Source: Lutjanus erythropterus | Taxonomy: Eukaryota; Chordata; Actinopteri; Lutjaniformes; Lutjanidae | Reading direction: 5' to 3' | NCBI GenBank assembly: GCA_020091685.1 | Contig: CM034607.1 | Coordinates: 13,072,884 to 13,136,883, forward strand | Length of the DNA: 64,000 bases | In this document: piece by piece, positions 23,701-35,915 of the stretch | How the letters are laid out: each line of letters begins with the position of its first letter | How positions within the stretch are numbered: the stretch's first letter is position 1 | Program-made: the position numbers and the translations under genes | Notes under the pieces: generated by a model | What the model saw: the letters and a program-made list of their open reading frames with translations, nothing else | The model's database searches: none | Told to the model about the DNA's origin: nothing

Positions 23701-24469
23701 CGTTTGCGGGTGATTTTGAGTTCTCCAGGCAGCTGTGGAGAGTGTCCCATTGTTCCCCCCGAGTTACGCCCTTGAAAGCGAAAACTGCGAGTTAAGTCAT
23801 TCCGCTCTCCCTAAATTGTTTATGAACGTCGTGTCCTTTGATGAAGGCGTCATCACATGGAAGGAAATCAAATTAATTGCATGTCCGTTAATCGCATTAC
23901 ATCTTCATTAACATGTCGTGAGTCAGGGCTTAAGCTCATCACACATGCCTGGAGGAATGGAAGAATGGGGAGAGGGGAGGAAGGAGGGGAACAGAGGAGA
24001 AGGACAAGACAGAGCCAGGGGTTTCCCTTGCGGTAGGGACTCCCTCCTCCGCACAGTGAACGCTGTGAATATGGAAAAGGGTATGTGCGTATGTTCTCAA
24101 GCTCAGATTAGCATATGACCCGTTCTAGAGTGGGCAAAACAACCAACATGTAATGTCATGTATGTATGAGGCATATTCCTCATGTACATGATATTCCTAA
24201 TATGTTTAATGTGTCATGTCATGAATAATTAAATGTTTCTATTCTGATCCTATTAATTATGTAAGATTAAAGTCATAGGTTCACATTTTCACATATTCAT
24301 ACTTTAAATGGTCAACTACAGTAGTTGCCCTGCCATTCAGCCATGCTTTAAAAGATAAATATAATCATTCTTTCAATGGAAGTCCTGATATTCAGTTATA
24401 CATGCAGCCTGTAAAGGTCAGCTTGGCTGCTTTTGATTCAGGCTGTTAAGACACACATACGTTACTCAC
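20703..24469 (-). other. adgrb2: ADGRB2 intron between exon A and the TSR1 exon (3.8 kb)
   Basis: Bounded by GTGAGTAA (exon A donor) and CTCTCCAG (exon B acceptor). The first 2.5 kb on the exon B side (20710-23200) shows nothing I can assign. At 23210-23460 lies an AT-rich dispersed repeat also found near 35.3 kb. A homeobox-site-like patch lies at 23775-23930, followed by a purine-rich stretch at 23945-24010. Confidence 0.85.
23210..23460. repeat. AT-rich dispersed repeat (GTATTTGT type), copy 1
   Basis: TTACTTTTGAGTATTT, GTATTTGTATATTTAAAATA, CATTTGATGAGCAAATATTT and TGTGCCCATCTTTG recur at 35380-35910. It looks like a decayed non-autonomous DNA element. Confidence 0.5.
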
Positions 24470-24550
24470 CTGTCTGTGCCTGAAACACACCAGGCTGGTC
24501 AGCTGATCGTGGTCTTTGGGTCTTCACCTTCAGGTCATCATCGTACGGGT
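24470..24550 (-). CDS. adgrb2: ADGRB2 (BAI2) internal exon A: linker before the TSRs
   Basis: This 81-nt internal coding exon on the minus strand is bounded by a strong acceptor (pyrimidine-rich tract ending in TTTTCTAG) and a consensus donor (CAG|GTGAGTAA). It starts with two bases of a split codon and ends with one base, so it is phase 1 on both sides. The translation contains PYDDDLKVKTQRPRSADQPG and ends ...FQAQT. Human ADGRB2, as I recall it, has KVKTQWPRSADEPG...[11 protein letters not shown] at this point. The match therefore separates ADGRB2 from ADGRB1 and ADGRB3. The segment is extracellular and links the N-terminal CUB-like region to TSR1. It has no cysteines and is charged, so it is probably a flexible spacer. 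The final G joins the GT of exon B to make the Gly of TGDPAAEEW. The preceding coding exon is not in the window. Confidence 0.93.
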
Positions 24551-24705
24551 CTAGAAAAGACAAAGATACATATGAAATTCAGTGAGAGGCAAAGCGTGTG
24601 AGGATTTTAAAATAAAAAAAATGTCTACTCGTACCCGGCTGTTCGGCTATTCCCGACGCCCTAACTTTAGCAATAAAGAGGATTTTCAGTTTTCAGTCGC
24701 AATTT

Positions 24706-24772
24706 GATTAGCTTTAGGCAACAAAACTACTTAGTTAGGTTAAGGGAAAGACCAGGGTCACGTAACAATATT
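24706..24772 (+). repeat. Single unit of the AAAACTACTTAGTTAGGTT repeat
   Basis: Contains TAGGCAACAAAACTACTTAG, TTAGGTTAAGG and then AAGACCAGGGTCACG, matching a dispersed percomorph repeat, and lies directly left of the minisatellite at 24815. Confidence 0.5.
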
Positions 24773-24814
24773 GGCTACAGACACATGGGTGCTTGTCCCT
24801 GCCATTCTAGGCTA

Positions 24815-25090
24815 TATACACCTGGGTGTAAATAGCCACATTGGCTATTCCACCCTGGGTGTAAATAGCCACATTGGCTATTCCACCTCTCTATTAATAG
24901 CCATACTTGCTATTCCACCCCAAATAACCACTTTAGCTATTCCACTCAAGTGTACAGTGCCAAATTGGCTATTCCACCCCCATGAGAACAGCTGCATTGC
25001 CTAGTCCACCACAGGTGCAAATATGCACATTGGCTATTCCACCCTAGGTGCAAATGGCCACATTGGCTATTCCACCTGAGGTGCAAAAAG
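24815..25090 (+). repeat. Minisatellite of about 33-bp units beside exon A
   Basis: Roughly eight imperfect units share the core ATTGGCTATTCCACC and the variable part GGTGTAAATAGCCAC. The first two full units are nearly identical and the middle ones are diverged. It lies 265 bp upstream (in gene direction) of exon A's acceptor. Confidence 0.85.
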
Positions 25091-28000
25091 CATCTGCCTT
25101 ATGAAAACACTGGCAAACTGATGCCCAGTTTGTTTACTACGGTATATCTAACTATGCCATAGCATACAGATAGTTGGATTTAAAGCTATAGTAAATGAGG
25201 GCCCATGAGCACCCACAGCTATTTTGTACATTGAGAGAAGTCAAAAAAGGCAAGTTTTTTAGTACATCCAAAACACGACTCTGGGAAAATAAAAATACTA
25301 ACGCCTACATTTGCTTGGCTTGCTCCTTGTAGCAGAATATTTAAAGCACATGCTGATACATTTCAGCACACATCGTGCAGAAGCAGATAACAGAATGTCA
25401 GCAGTATAATCTCCGAAAAATCAGGAGGAAGTCAATCCTGACCGGCTCATTGGCTTAGAGGGAAAACACGAAATGTCAATAAAAATATACATATTGAAAT
25501 GCAATGTGTTAATATTCAGCAGAACAGAGTAAGTAAGTTTAAAAAAGGACATAAATTTATATATGAAAGTGCTGATTTGAATTGGAACATCTCACATAAA
25601 GAGCATTTGCAGAAACAGAAGGATTGCCTCGAGAGAGAAAAGTATGGAGAAAGTGAAATCACGCAACATATCGAAGTCATTTTTATCTCAATTGGTACAA
25701 ACATACGGAGGCATGAGCGCAGACTGTTCTGATCTGTGCAAATGGATTTGTAGGCTTAGTTTCAGCAACACAAGACTTAATCAACTCCCTCGGCAGGGGA
25801 AACAATCTTTGATTTAGCAGATCTTTTTCACTTGGGTACTTCTTGCCCATGGGATTTTTTTGCAGTGGCTGCATTTACGCAAAAGGAGCTGAGACATACA
25901 GCACGTCTACGGTACATTATCCACATGGGATTCGATTGTGTGTGCCTGTGTGTGTGTGTGTACTAGATTACATAGCGCAACAGTGATTGACGGTGAAATT
26001 TCCTCACATTAGCTTCTCTCAAGGAGTTGACCTAAGGAAGCTATCAAGGAGACGACTTCAGGAGGAACACAAACTCGTGCACCCACAGCACATCCTCGCA
26101 CGCACATAGACACACAAGGCTCTGTCATGACTGCTCAAATGCCCATTTCCACCAGTCCCCTAATTTGGCCTTTTACAGAAACAACTCGTTGTCAGGAAAA
26201 AAATCTGTTTGGTTTTATCTTCTAGCTACGGCTCCTTCTATTCATGCCGTCTAACTCTCCCTCGCATTCCCTTGTTTGTGTGTTGTTTCTCAGCAGGACC
26301 ACTTGTGCTTAAAGGCCAAAGTACAATATTTTACCACAGGAACAATGTAATAACTTTGTTTGTGTGCTGTTTAGATGATATCCACAGCTGGCTACATGGT
26401 TGTGTCAAAGAAATAACTACTGTGTGTGCATGTGTGTGGGCTGCTAGTTTCACTTTGTTTTCCAAAGAAGCAGAAATTATCTAATGGTGCCACAGTGCTC
26501 TGAGAGTATTTTAGAAGAGTATAAACAGAACTCAATTTTGCCTTATCGCCTCATTGCCCAAAAAAAAAAGACTGGTGTTGCATCTAATGTGACAATCAAA
26601 CTGAGAGTAGCGCAGCAACATGCCAACAGCCGTAGGATTTACAAGTTTTCATTAGCAACACTCAGGTCAGTGCACAGTACAAACGCCCACTTGCTTAGCT
26701 ACAGGTTTACAGTTAATATTTTACATGAAAAGCATTAAAGCTTGTGCCAGGACATAGTGCTCCTCGACTTTATAACTCATCCTCCTAACCAATCAATATT
26801 CATCAGCTAAAAATGGTACAAACAAAACTTGTCTTCAACTTATGCGAAAAGTGAACTTTTCACCTACCCTACTGCTTTTCTTCTCCTGTTCCTTAATAAT
26901 CCTCTCCCTCCAACTGAGTGTATGCTAAACCCCTTCCCAGAACAGCAATCGTCCAAACATAGCTTAGCAACAATAGCTAACTAGGCACAGAGGGCCTGTC
27001 AAGCTTTGAAAAGCACATGGTGAAGTTCTGCGCACTGGGCCTTAGTAAGGCTGAAACTTGAGATCTCAAAAGTTTGGAGGCTGGTGGCTTTTTTAAAAAA
27101 AAAGCCTTTCCACAACCAAAGGCACAAGAAGGTTAGTGTACTTTTATATCTTACATATATGTTGGCTGGAGAAAAGTGCACACTTGAGGTGCTACTTTGG
27201 GTCTGACCACATGTGTGAATAAACCAGCCTTAACTAAGAATCAATTTGTGGCTTGACTGATTTTACCCTCATTAAATCCAGGATGAAAGAAGGCCGCTCT
27301 TAACAAAATGATACAGGAGTTAAAGATTACCATAGCAACTCTGTCATGCTCTGTATTTAGTCTGCAGAAATTTTTACACGTCAGAAGCCCCAGCCAAACT
27401 TACATTGGCGTTTTTCTAGACTAAGCACCCCAACAGCCTTATATGGCAGAACATATATCACTGTAATGGAACTGCATGAACATTCACAAATGCTAGCCAG
27501 CTACTGATGATGAAATCTGCTTGTTACGATCAAAATTTGGCTGTGGGCTGACATGAAAGGCCTGTTTTTTTGTATTTCTGTGTGTAATCAAAGACACATT
27601 GCTTCAAAATCACTACAAATTTCAAGAGGCACATTAAGAAATCGCTTACTGCTAAGTGACTGACTGCTGCCCCTTAAATGTATGCAGGAATCTTTAGTTT
27701 ATCGTCATAGTGAAGCTGGTTGAAACTGCAGTGATATCATCTTCAAAGCAACACTAACACACAGGAACACTGGAGGATATCATTTCCTCTTGAGAGCCTT
27801 TCATCTGTAACCAAACAGAGGAACATCTGCATTTTATCAGTTGACCAAGGCATGGTTTTGCTGGCTGCCATTTTTTAATATCTGGGTCGAGTGAATTAAA
27901 AATGTTTCCCGCAAGCAATGACTCTCTCTGACCAGTTTACATTTAGTATCGGCTCACGTCACTTGAAACCTTAACCGAGGCGATACCAAATAAAGTACCG

Positions 28001-28824
28001 GGTACTATCCACAACTTTTCACAATGAAAACCCCCAGAAAGAGCGAAGAGAGTCGAATTGGAGCTGCGCTGTATCATGCAGTGGAAACATGGTATAAGAG
28101 AACTTGAGGCTTAGCAAAAAGTCGATTCCAAGTTCTTCTCATCCTTTTCAAATTCCTCCCGCTGTTCATGTCTGCTAACAGGTGGCGCAAGCTAGCAGTG
28201 CAGCCCATGATTCTAGCAAAACATGTGCTGCTAATATTACCACCCCACCGCAGTGAGTTTGGCGTGGTTAGTCTAAATGCCTGCTGAGAGGATTCATGAG
28301 TGGCATAATTAATCAAATGAGACAAGATACCACTAACTAAGACTCACTTTTGAAAAATTCAGGCAAAGATTTAATTTATTTTTCAGAGTGACAGAGGAAA
28401 AGCGTGCCCCAAATAATTTCCTGGCGGAATCGGGCACAAATAAAGTCCTCTGTGTGGGTTTATAGTCTACGCGTCTGTGCTTCTAAGACACAGAGGTCAG
28501 AGAAGCAGGACAGAGGAGTAATGTCTCACATAAAATGACCAGTGAGGACAACTAACTTTCATTCTATCTCTTTATATCTCTGCTGCTGTGTCTGTTTGCC
28601 TCGCTCTCCCTTAGGTCTCCGGCACAGAGGAGGATTTGGACGGACACCGGTGCAGAGTCCGGCACAATCGAAAGGAAAGATCAATATGGATAAACCCCTT
28701 GAGAGTGCTGACCTTTACAAACCCCACTATATTGTTTAATGTTCTGGACTGCACTTTAATGGATACATCATCACACACTTCATCAAATCGTCTTGCTACC
28801 TCTCATCCCCGCTCTTTTCCACCC

Positions 28825-29330
28825 ATTTCAGCTGTTTCTCCACCTCCAGGGGAATCTATTTTCCATCCATCGCTGGCAGTATCACTTCCAATCGCGAGCA
28901 GGGTCGATAATCCTATCATTGGCCGGTAGCAGAGGTGGAGATGTGATATTTTACTTGTAGTTGATGCTTCAGTGTCGTCTGACAGAAGTGTCAGTCAAGT
29001 GAAAACGTATTTGAGAGTCCTCCCTGGACAAATAAAGAGATCACCTGTGTTACAGCTGCAGCGTAGTCCATTAAAAATATAAAAGGATAGGTCAGCATCA
29101 ATATATTATTGGAATCTGAGGGCATTAAGTCACAAGTCACCGTTTGCTAAAAGCGACTTCTCTGAACCTGCCTTCATGCAGTTGATGTTGAAAGCAGACT
29201 GCTCATCCTTGTTCTTGTTAACCCATTTCAGCTGTCTCTTCCTCTCTAAGAGAACAAGTTAAGGTCAATAATCGCGTAATTGGTTGGGAGCAGAGGTTGA
29301 ACTTTGATACTTTACATATGTGTGTGCAAT
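28825..29330 (+). repeat. Pair of diverged direct repeats about 0.4 kb apart
   Basis: Copies at about 28822-28965 and 29220-29318 share ACCCATTTCAGCTGT, a TCTCC/CTCTC region, GTC(A/G)ATAATC, ATTGG, AGCAGAGGT and TTTGATA/GTGATATTTTAC in the same order. The origin is unknown: either a local duplication or two copies of one short repeat. Confidence 0.6.
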
Positions 29331-29422
29331 AACTAGTCAGGAACGCCTGACTTTCACACTGACTGCTATAAAAACTCATCAAGGCGATTTCAGCTCAAAC
29401 ATTGTAATAGACTGGGTGTTGA

Positions 29423-30080
29423 AGGGGCAATTCACCCCAAAATCAAAAATATTTTTTTTTTCTCTTACCTGTAGTGCTATTTATCCATCTGTTTGTTTAG
29501 TCAAATTTTGGAAGCCATATTTTTGGTGGGGGTCTGCTTCACTGTTCTGTGGTAAATGTGTTTGAGCTGATTTGTTAGAGCTGTTTTTTGAGCAGCTGCT
29601 GCAACAGCAACTGTGATTTAAGTTTTATGATGTGGCATGGGTTGAAGGGACAGTTTTGGTGTGAGATGCCGAGTTATCTGCCACAGAGATGTCTGCCTTT
29701 TCTCAAATATAATGGACCTAGATGGCACTTAGCTTGTGGTGCGTTAAGAAAGAAAAAATCATGACCCAGTTTCTCAGTATTATCCACAGCAGTTTCACAT
29801 AGAAACTTTTTCTGGCAGCGTGCATCTACTCATAAAGGAGAGGCTACAGCCCACCCGAGGAGTAAGCCACAAATGTTTACAAGCCGAGCCTCTTATCCAT
29901 GAATAGATGCACACTTTGTTCTGAGCAGTGATGCGGCTGGCAGCTGCAGTTCAGTGGAACTAAAATAGTTCCTCCATGAAGTTGCTCATAACAAGGTTTG
30001 CAGATTATCTTGACTAACTGTGTCATGATTCCTGAAAAGATACATCACTACTGACTTTTTCGAATGTGTGTTTTTTGCCA
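29423..30080. mobile_element. Long fold-back element, interrupted by an unrelated block
   Basis: The left end (GGGGCAATTCACCCCAAAATC, then TTACCTGTAGTGCTATTTAT) matches a percomorph palindromic repeat that I recall. Its continuation (TTTTGGTGTGAG...TGTCTGCC) resumes only at about 29655, so about 160 bp between 29485 and 29650 look inserted. The hairpin arms meet near 29860: GTGCATCTACTCAT on the left against ATGAATAGATGCAC on the right. Further arm pairs are CACAGCAGTTTCACATAGAAA and AGTTCCTCCATGAAGTTGCT. The far right end is missing. Confidence 0.62.
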
Positions 30081-30836
30081 ACTAGTTCTTCTTCCAGACA
30101 GGCTGTTATTTCCTGCTGAATGGATGAGAAAAAAAACAAAAGGACCACCCAACTTGCAGTATGTCACCCACCAGTTCCAGCTTGTTGTTGGTACTGCGCA
30201 TGCTCTGGTTGCAAAACAACATGATGGTAGTCCACAAATCAATGAGTGATGTCACAGTTGGTTCACAGATAAATTGATCATCCCTGACATTTTTATGCAC
30301 ATATACGACCTTCGTTCCTATTCCCTGATGCCAAATGACATTGAACAGCTGCAACCTACTTACAGAAGTCCAACAAATGAAAAATACAAGTAAAAAGTAC
30401 TCACAGTGCTGGTCCGACTGTTCAACTGGTTGATGAGAGAAAAAGCACAACAACTACACAAAAGCTTTGCCCGTCATTTGATAACCACTTGTTGATAAGA
30501 CTTTGTGTGCCTAGTTGGAAACCAACCACTGAGAATAAAGCAATGGTTCCAAACCAGTCTCATCCAGTCTTTGCTTGGGGCTATTTTCTCTCTTTCTTCC
30601 CAACAAACAAACAGTTGATAAAGTAGCATGTAGAAGGACAAAGTCCCATTCACAGCCCGCTGAGCGCTATCACTCAGCAGGCAGAGGCTTTTGTCAGCCT
30701 CCTCAGCTCGCTGCAATGAGCAGTGGGATACCCTCAACCAACACACACGAGAATGAAGAGATGAACGCAGCATATTAAACATCTAAATGCACACATTGGC
30801 CCTGATGCCAAAGCTCAAATATACCTTGATGTGGCG

Positions 30837-30876
30837 CACGCACACACACACGCTGAGCGACACACATACACACACG
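30837..30876 (+). repeat. (CA)n microsatellite, interrupted
   Basis: CA-rich stretch with GCTGAGCG and TA interruptions. A TG run follows at 31046-31070. Confidence 0.85.
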
Positions 30877-31045
30877 CCTACACAATAGGAAGTAAATATA
30901 GCTGATAAATAAACGTCATGCAGTAAAGCGGTTTTGAGCCTGTACAAAGCAGCAGGCTGGGGAAGGGGATTGGGGCAGAGCCAGTTAGAGCCACAGGCTC
31001 CTTTGTCAGACTGAGCCGGGATTTAAGCCTGCTGGGAAGACTGAA

Positions 31046-31070
31046 TGTGTGTGTGTGTGTGTATGTGTGT
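31046..31070 (+). repeat. (TG)n microsatellite
   Basis: About twelve TG units with one TA interruption. Confidence 0.9.
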
Positions 31071-33084
31071 GGCAGGGGAGCACATATGGTAATATGGTAA
31101 AACAGCTGTGTTAAGTAAATGGCACGTACAAAAAAACAGTGGCACGGAAATGTTCGCCGTTGACTACTGTCAGCGCTTTCAGTGCAGCGTATATGATTGA
31201 ATGCGCACTCACAAACACACACTCGCAAACACACACAGAGCTATTTCTCAGCCGTATATCAAATCTGAGCTTATAGCTCTCTGGTGATGTCCATTTACTC
31301 CAGGGTCCATCTGGGAGAGCCCAAACTGATAGAAGCGCACTATAATGGACTTTTTATAAGCTACTGGACAGACAGACCCTCTCCATTTCTCTCTCTCTCT
31401 CTCTCGGACACACACACACACACCACCATCTCACCGCTTTCTCTCTCAGCAGCAGATATGAAGAGAGAAGTTGAATCAGGTTGGTGCAGGACAGCGTCTG
31501 TCTGACTACAGGGGCCTCAAGGTCATTTGAGTGCCTTCAAAATGGATTCAGAATCTAGTTTTCTCGGCCCCACAGTCTGACTGGTGTTTTTGCCTCAGCC
31601 ACAACACACTCTCATATACACATAGATCAACACAAGCCATAGCTATACTTCCAAACTGCCAAATTGCCTTTGTTTCGTTTCACTTTCATTCTCAATCTCA
31701 AATTGCCTTTTTTTTTTCTCTTACTCCGTTTTTCTTTCTCTTATTAGATATTTTCAAATCTTCCAACTCCCACACCGTGCAGTCATTTGGTCTATCGTTC
31801 TGCCCTCCACCCCCTCACCCTCTGTCTTCTACTCAGCCTTTCTTTCTCTACAGTTCCATAACAAGATGGGAATTTAGATGGATTTACAGTCCGGCAAACT
31901 CGGAGCAGAGCTACACAGCTACAATCAAAGACCAATCAATGCGGGGACGGCCAGAACAATTCATTCAAAGCAGGGTATCAGCAAGATTACTGCACTGCAT
32001 TGGCCTGATCAATTACAGACAATTACACCCATGGTTTAGCATGTTTGTGCAGGAATCTCTGCATAGTGAGTTTACAACAGGCCAGTGTGGCAGTATTTAC
32101 AATCATTGCTAGAAGCACGTTAAATGGATCGATGTAAGATAAGCTTTATCCCCTGGTGAAGTTGTTGCAATGCCAATGTTTGTATCCCTTCTTCAGTCTG
32201 ATACACATTGTCCAAATATAGCTCAGTTTCCAGGGTGAAAACCTTGTGTCCAAATTTAGACGTCTTGTTGTCCGTCTGGCAGGGAGCTGTCTTCAATGTC
32301 GACTGATTAAATAATTCACCTTCAGCAGACAAGAGAGCAGAACCAACAGCAGATACCGTTAAACAAGATTAATGCCTGTTTTGAAACCAAAATCATGAGG
32401 TACATGTGGGTTGTGTTATATACAGCTAAACCTGCTAAAAATGAGTCAGTGATCCTTTTCCCACTGTCAGTAGACGAGTTTGCCTTTCATGTTTTTTCTG
32501 ATGTACGCTGGAAAGCTGAGACTCAACTCAAATCTGTGCAAGAGAGCAGAGAGAATGAGGTTTTTACAAGTTTCTGTGTGTTTAGGTTTCAGTACGTTTG
32601 CAGCTTCCGACTGAATCTCTGTTGTTTGAAGTTTAGGTTCTCGCCTGCGTCACTGCTTTATTTTACTGTTTCATGTTTGCTTTCAGCTGACAGATAACAA
32701 AATAATTAGGGACTTTTATTGCGAAGAACTTATAGGAAATGCCATGTTCATGCGCCGTTTTACATCAGTAATACACACTTTCAAGCGACACCCCAAGTCA
32801 AACATAGTCAGGTCAAGCAGGATTTTTATGTGATTTGCAACAGGTACTGATGGAGACAAGGCAGACTCTGATGTGGCTCATCTGTGGTGTGAAAGCAGAC
32901 TAACCAGCCACAGGATTTTGTGATAGCAGATATGTCACTGAAGCACGATTTCAAAAGCTCAACTACTAATAAATTCAATCGGCTGGATGTGAAATCTGTT
33001 CAGGAGGCAATCCTGCAACTGATCTGTGTAAACCATGTTTATATAAAAACCTCCATCAGATGTCAACCTGCTGGTGCAACAAAA

Positions 33085-33245
33085 GGAAAAGAAAGGGGAC
33101 CATCAAACTTGGTCGGATCCAAGCTTTGGGGAATGTCTGTACAAAATTTCATGGCACTCCATTGAATAGTGTTCAGATATTTCAGTCTGGACCAAAGTGG
33201 TGGACCAACCAACCAACCAACAGGACCTTCCCTGTGACCATGATG
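33085..33245 (+). repeat. Fragment of the same dispersed repeat, with an ACCA run
   Basis: TTCATGGCACTCCATTGAAT, GATATTTCAGTCTGGACCAA and a run of ACCA units ending near 33222 match the 3' portion of the repeat described at 6030-6520. Confidence 0.5.
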
Positions 33246-33994
33246 CTCGTCCAGGTATACTGTTTGTCATCATGTTCAAAATATAAGTTTTAGAAGGAGA
33301 AAGAAAAAGGGATATTATTCAACTAAATCTATCTAACTAAATCCTGAAGTTGGAAGAATATTGCCTCGCATAGAGAAGCTTATAATCCTTAGCATGAATT
33401 AAAGACTAAAGTGTGAAAGCCTGAACTCCGTTGACAATGCAGCCAGCCTACGATCCTTGTCTCATGTCATCTCCCTCTTTCTGCCTTCATCTTTTTTTTC
33501 TGCTCCTCTCTCTCTGATACAGATCCGCCAGATATATCACCTAAAAATATCTACCAGACCGAACTTGCTTGGCATTTCACCACGAGGCTTTTCACACGAC
33601 ACGATGTAGGTAACACAGCCACACGAAGAGATTGATTACTGTTCACATTTGCCTCTGCAGTGGCCATAGTTGCCATAGCAACACCATCATGCTGACGCTG
33701 TAAAGGAACGGAGTGGACGCGTGTGTGAGAGCTAGCGGGGTGTGGGGGGGGATTATAAATCAGTGTCCACACTCAGTCGCTGGTCCTGCGTCTGACAGAG
33801 AGGTGAATGGAGTTGGCAGACGCTTCGACTGAAGGGCAGCTGCTGTGCTGTTGTTTTGATTCCAGAGTTCTTTTTCTTTCTTTTTCTTTGCTTATTTTCA
33901 TTCTGTTCATTAACTGTAACAAACTACACAAAAACTAGAAATAACATGTTCTTAGACAGTAGTTATACTGATAGATAAACTAGGTATACTGTAG

Positions 33995-34335
33995 ACTTTC
34001 ATAAAGGGTAATTTGGGACACATTACAGCAGAATTGTGCTGTCAAATTACACATCTGCGTCTTCCCCATTTAAAAAGGATATATGATCAAAGAAGTATGC
34101 ATCAGTCTTGGCTACTCTGCCAAATGTATGGGACCAACCAAAGAAGGTGTGCCTGAAGTAGCAGATATGTGATTTCACTGTAGTTGAGAGTAGAGCTCTG
34201 TTGTAATGTGTCCCTAATTACCCTCTAAGTCTAATAAGGGTCTAATAAAGAACATATTATTTATAGTTTTTGTCAATTTTGATATAAATTATGGCCTGTT
34301 ATGTCTTATTAGTATTGCATAGTAGAGTGTTTTTT
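33995..34335. mobile_element. Fold-back (palindromic) MITE, copy 1
   Basis: It contains GGGACACATTACAGCAGAATT on the left and CTGTTGTAATGTGTCCCTAA on the right, in inverted arrangement, as well as AAATTACACATCTGC/AGCAGATATGTGATTTC. These arms form a long hairpin. The same sequence arrangement occurs at 45222-45805. Confidence 0.7.
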
Positions 34336-35369
34336 AATTGTTTTCAGATTTTTTTCTGTCCTGGACACTGATATATCAACAAGCAAGCTCTTTTGGCGTG
34401 TATTTACTGCATTTGTGTGACTGTCTGCAGTATCTGCCTCTCGTATAGAAGCGCACATGTTAATGCTGGCCATGTATATTCATTCATGCATGGCATTGAT
34501 TCCTCTTTCTGCAAATCAACAATGAGCGCAGTCTGTGCACCCTGCTAATATGAGAACTGTGTGCAATTTATGACTGTCGTGGAAAATTAGCCACATCTGC
34601 ATTCACTCAAATGCATTCGTGCAAATAAACACACAGCCGTACACACAAACCGCATTTGCACGGGCACTTAGCTCGCGGGCCAGCGTTACCCCGAGCGCAC
34701 TCTGGCAGGTGTTTCTCGTGAATCATAACAGAGTAGCATGAGAAGAGTCAGACTTTGGTTCTCCACTTGGTAGAAGGGGCAGGAGAAATGATACTCAGAC
34801 GCTGACTTCTCGCCCTCGGCTTCTCTCTTGAGTATACAAACACTCACACAGCACTTACCTCTACTCTGTCAACTACCTCTCATCACAGTGAAGGGTCAGA
34901 GCAGCGGGACAGGGGGGCAATCTTTGGGGCCAGGCACGCTCATTGCACACGGACATGCACCCCAACACTTGTGCTCTCCACACACACGCGCAGAGTCATT
35001 CACAGACTTGTTTAGGCAGTAGGGAGGCACCGATACTCAGTCTACAGCCAGATGGAGCACTTAATCAACCCCTGTCTGTTGTTTTTCCTTTCTTTTAGGT
35101 GAGATGGAGGGATGAATCCATGTGAGAGACAAAGGATAAAAAAGCAGAAAATAGAGGTGAAAACCAAAACAAAGAAAGAATACAGAGCAGCTACACAAGT
35201 CAGTGACACAGCCAAGCAATGAAAACTCTCCCTTCAATCATCAAAAAAGATAATGTCCTAAATTTCTATACTGTTAACCTCTCCCTTCACCTGTTGTAGT
35301 AGTGTACAACATATACCATATACTGTTGTAGTATCGTTAATGTTGCTCTGAGAGTACTTCAATTAAATG

Positions 35370-35915
35370 TATTACAAATCTGCATTTTATTACTTTTGAG
35401 TATTTGTATTTTGCTGGATGAAAATTTTATTTTAACAAAATACTTTAAGAGCTTGTATTTGTGTATTTGAAATACTTATAATACATTATTTAATATTTAA
35501 TTCTATTCTAAAACATGACATTTTTATCCCCTGGTTGAAACTGTAGGGGGAAAAACAGTACAACATTAGTCCAATCAAAGTCTTTGGCTAAATGCGAATA
35601 AATCACAAGAGCCAAACCCAACAAGAAACACTGACTACAGTGTCAAGATGGGCTGGTTAGTATGCTGACTTCAGTAAATATCTCTGCCACACAATAAATA
35701 GACATCTTTGACATGACATCAAAATGGCAAGCTGTAATTAAACTGTAATTTTTTAATGTTGTAAACTAAAATTCTTACATATTGCTCCTTTAAAATACTA
35801 ACCCATTGCTCCTTTAAGGTGAGACCCAGGCTACAAATGCCTAAAATGTTAAATACATTTGATAAGCAAGTATTTTTGATAGATTTGTGTACATCTCTGA
35901 TGTTGCTGTGTTTTT
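35370..35915. repeat. AT-rich dispersed repeat (GTATTTGT type), copy 2, interrupted
   Basis: The left part (TTACTTTTGAGTATTTGTAT) and right part (CATTTGATAAGCAAGTATTT, TGTGTACATCTCTG) match 23210-23460. Between them, at about 35525-35820, lies a block ending with two ATTGCTCCTTTAA-like motifs (near 35785 and 35808), which looks inserted. Confidence 0.45.

Noticed and set aside
28542-28929. Possible plus-strand exon after a TCTCCCTTAG acceptor-like sequence
   Set aside because: The translations match no family, there is no convincing donor, and nearby frames disagree.
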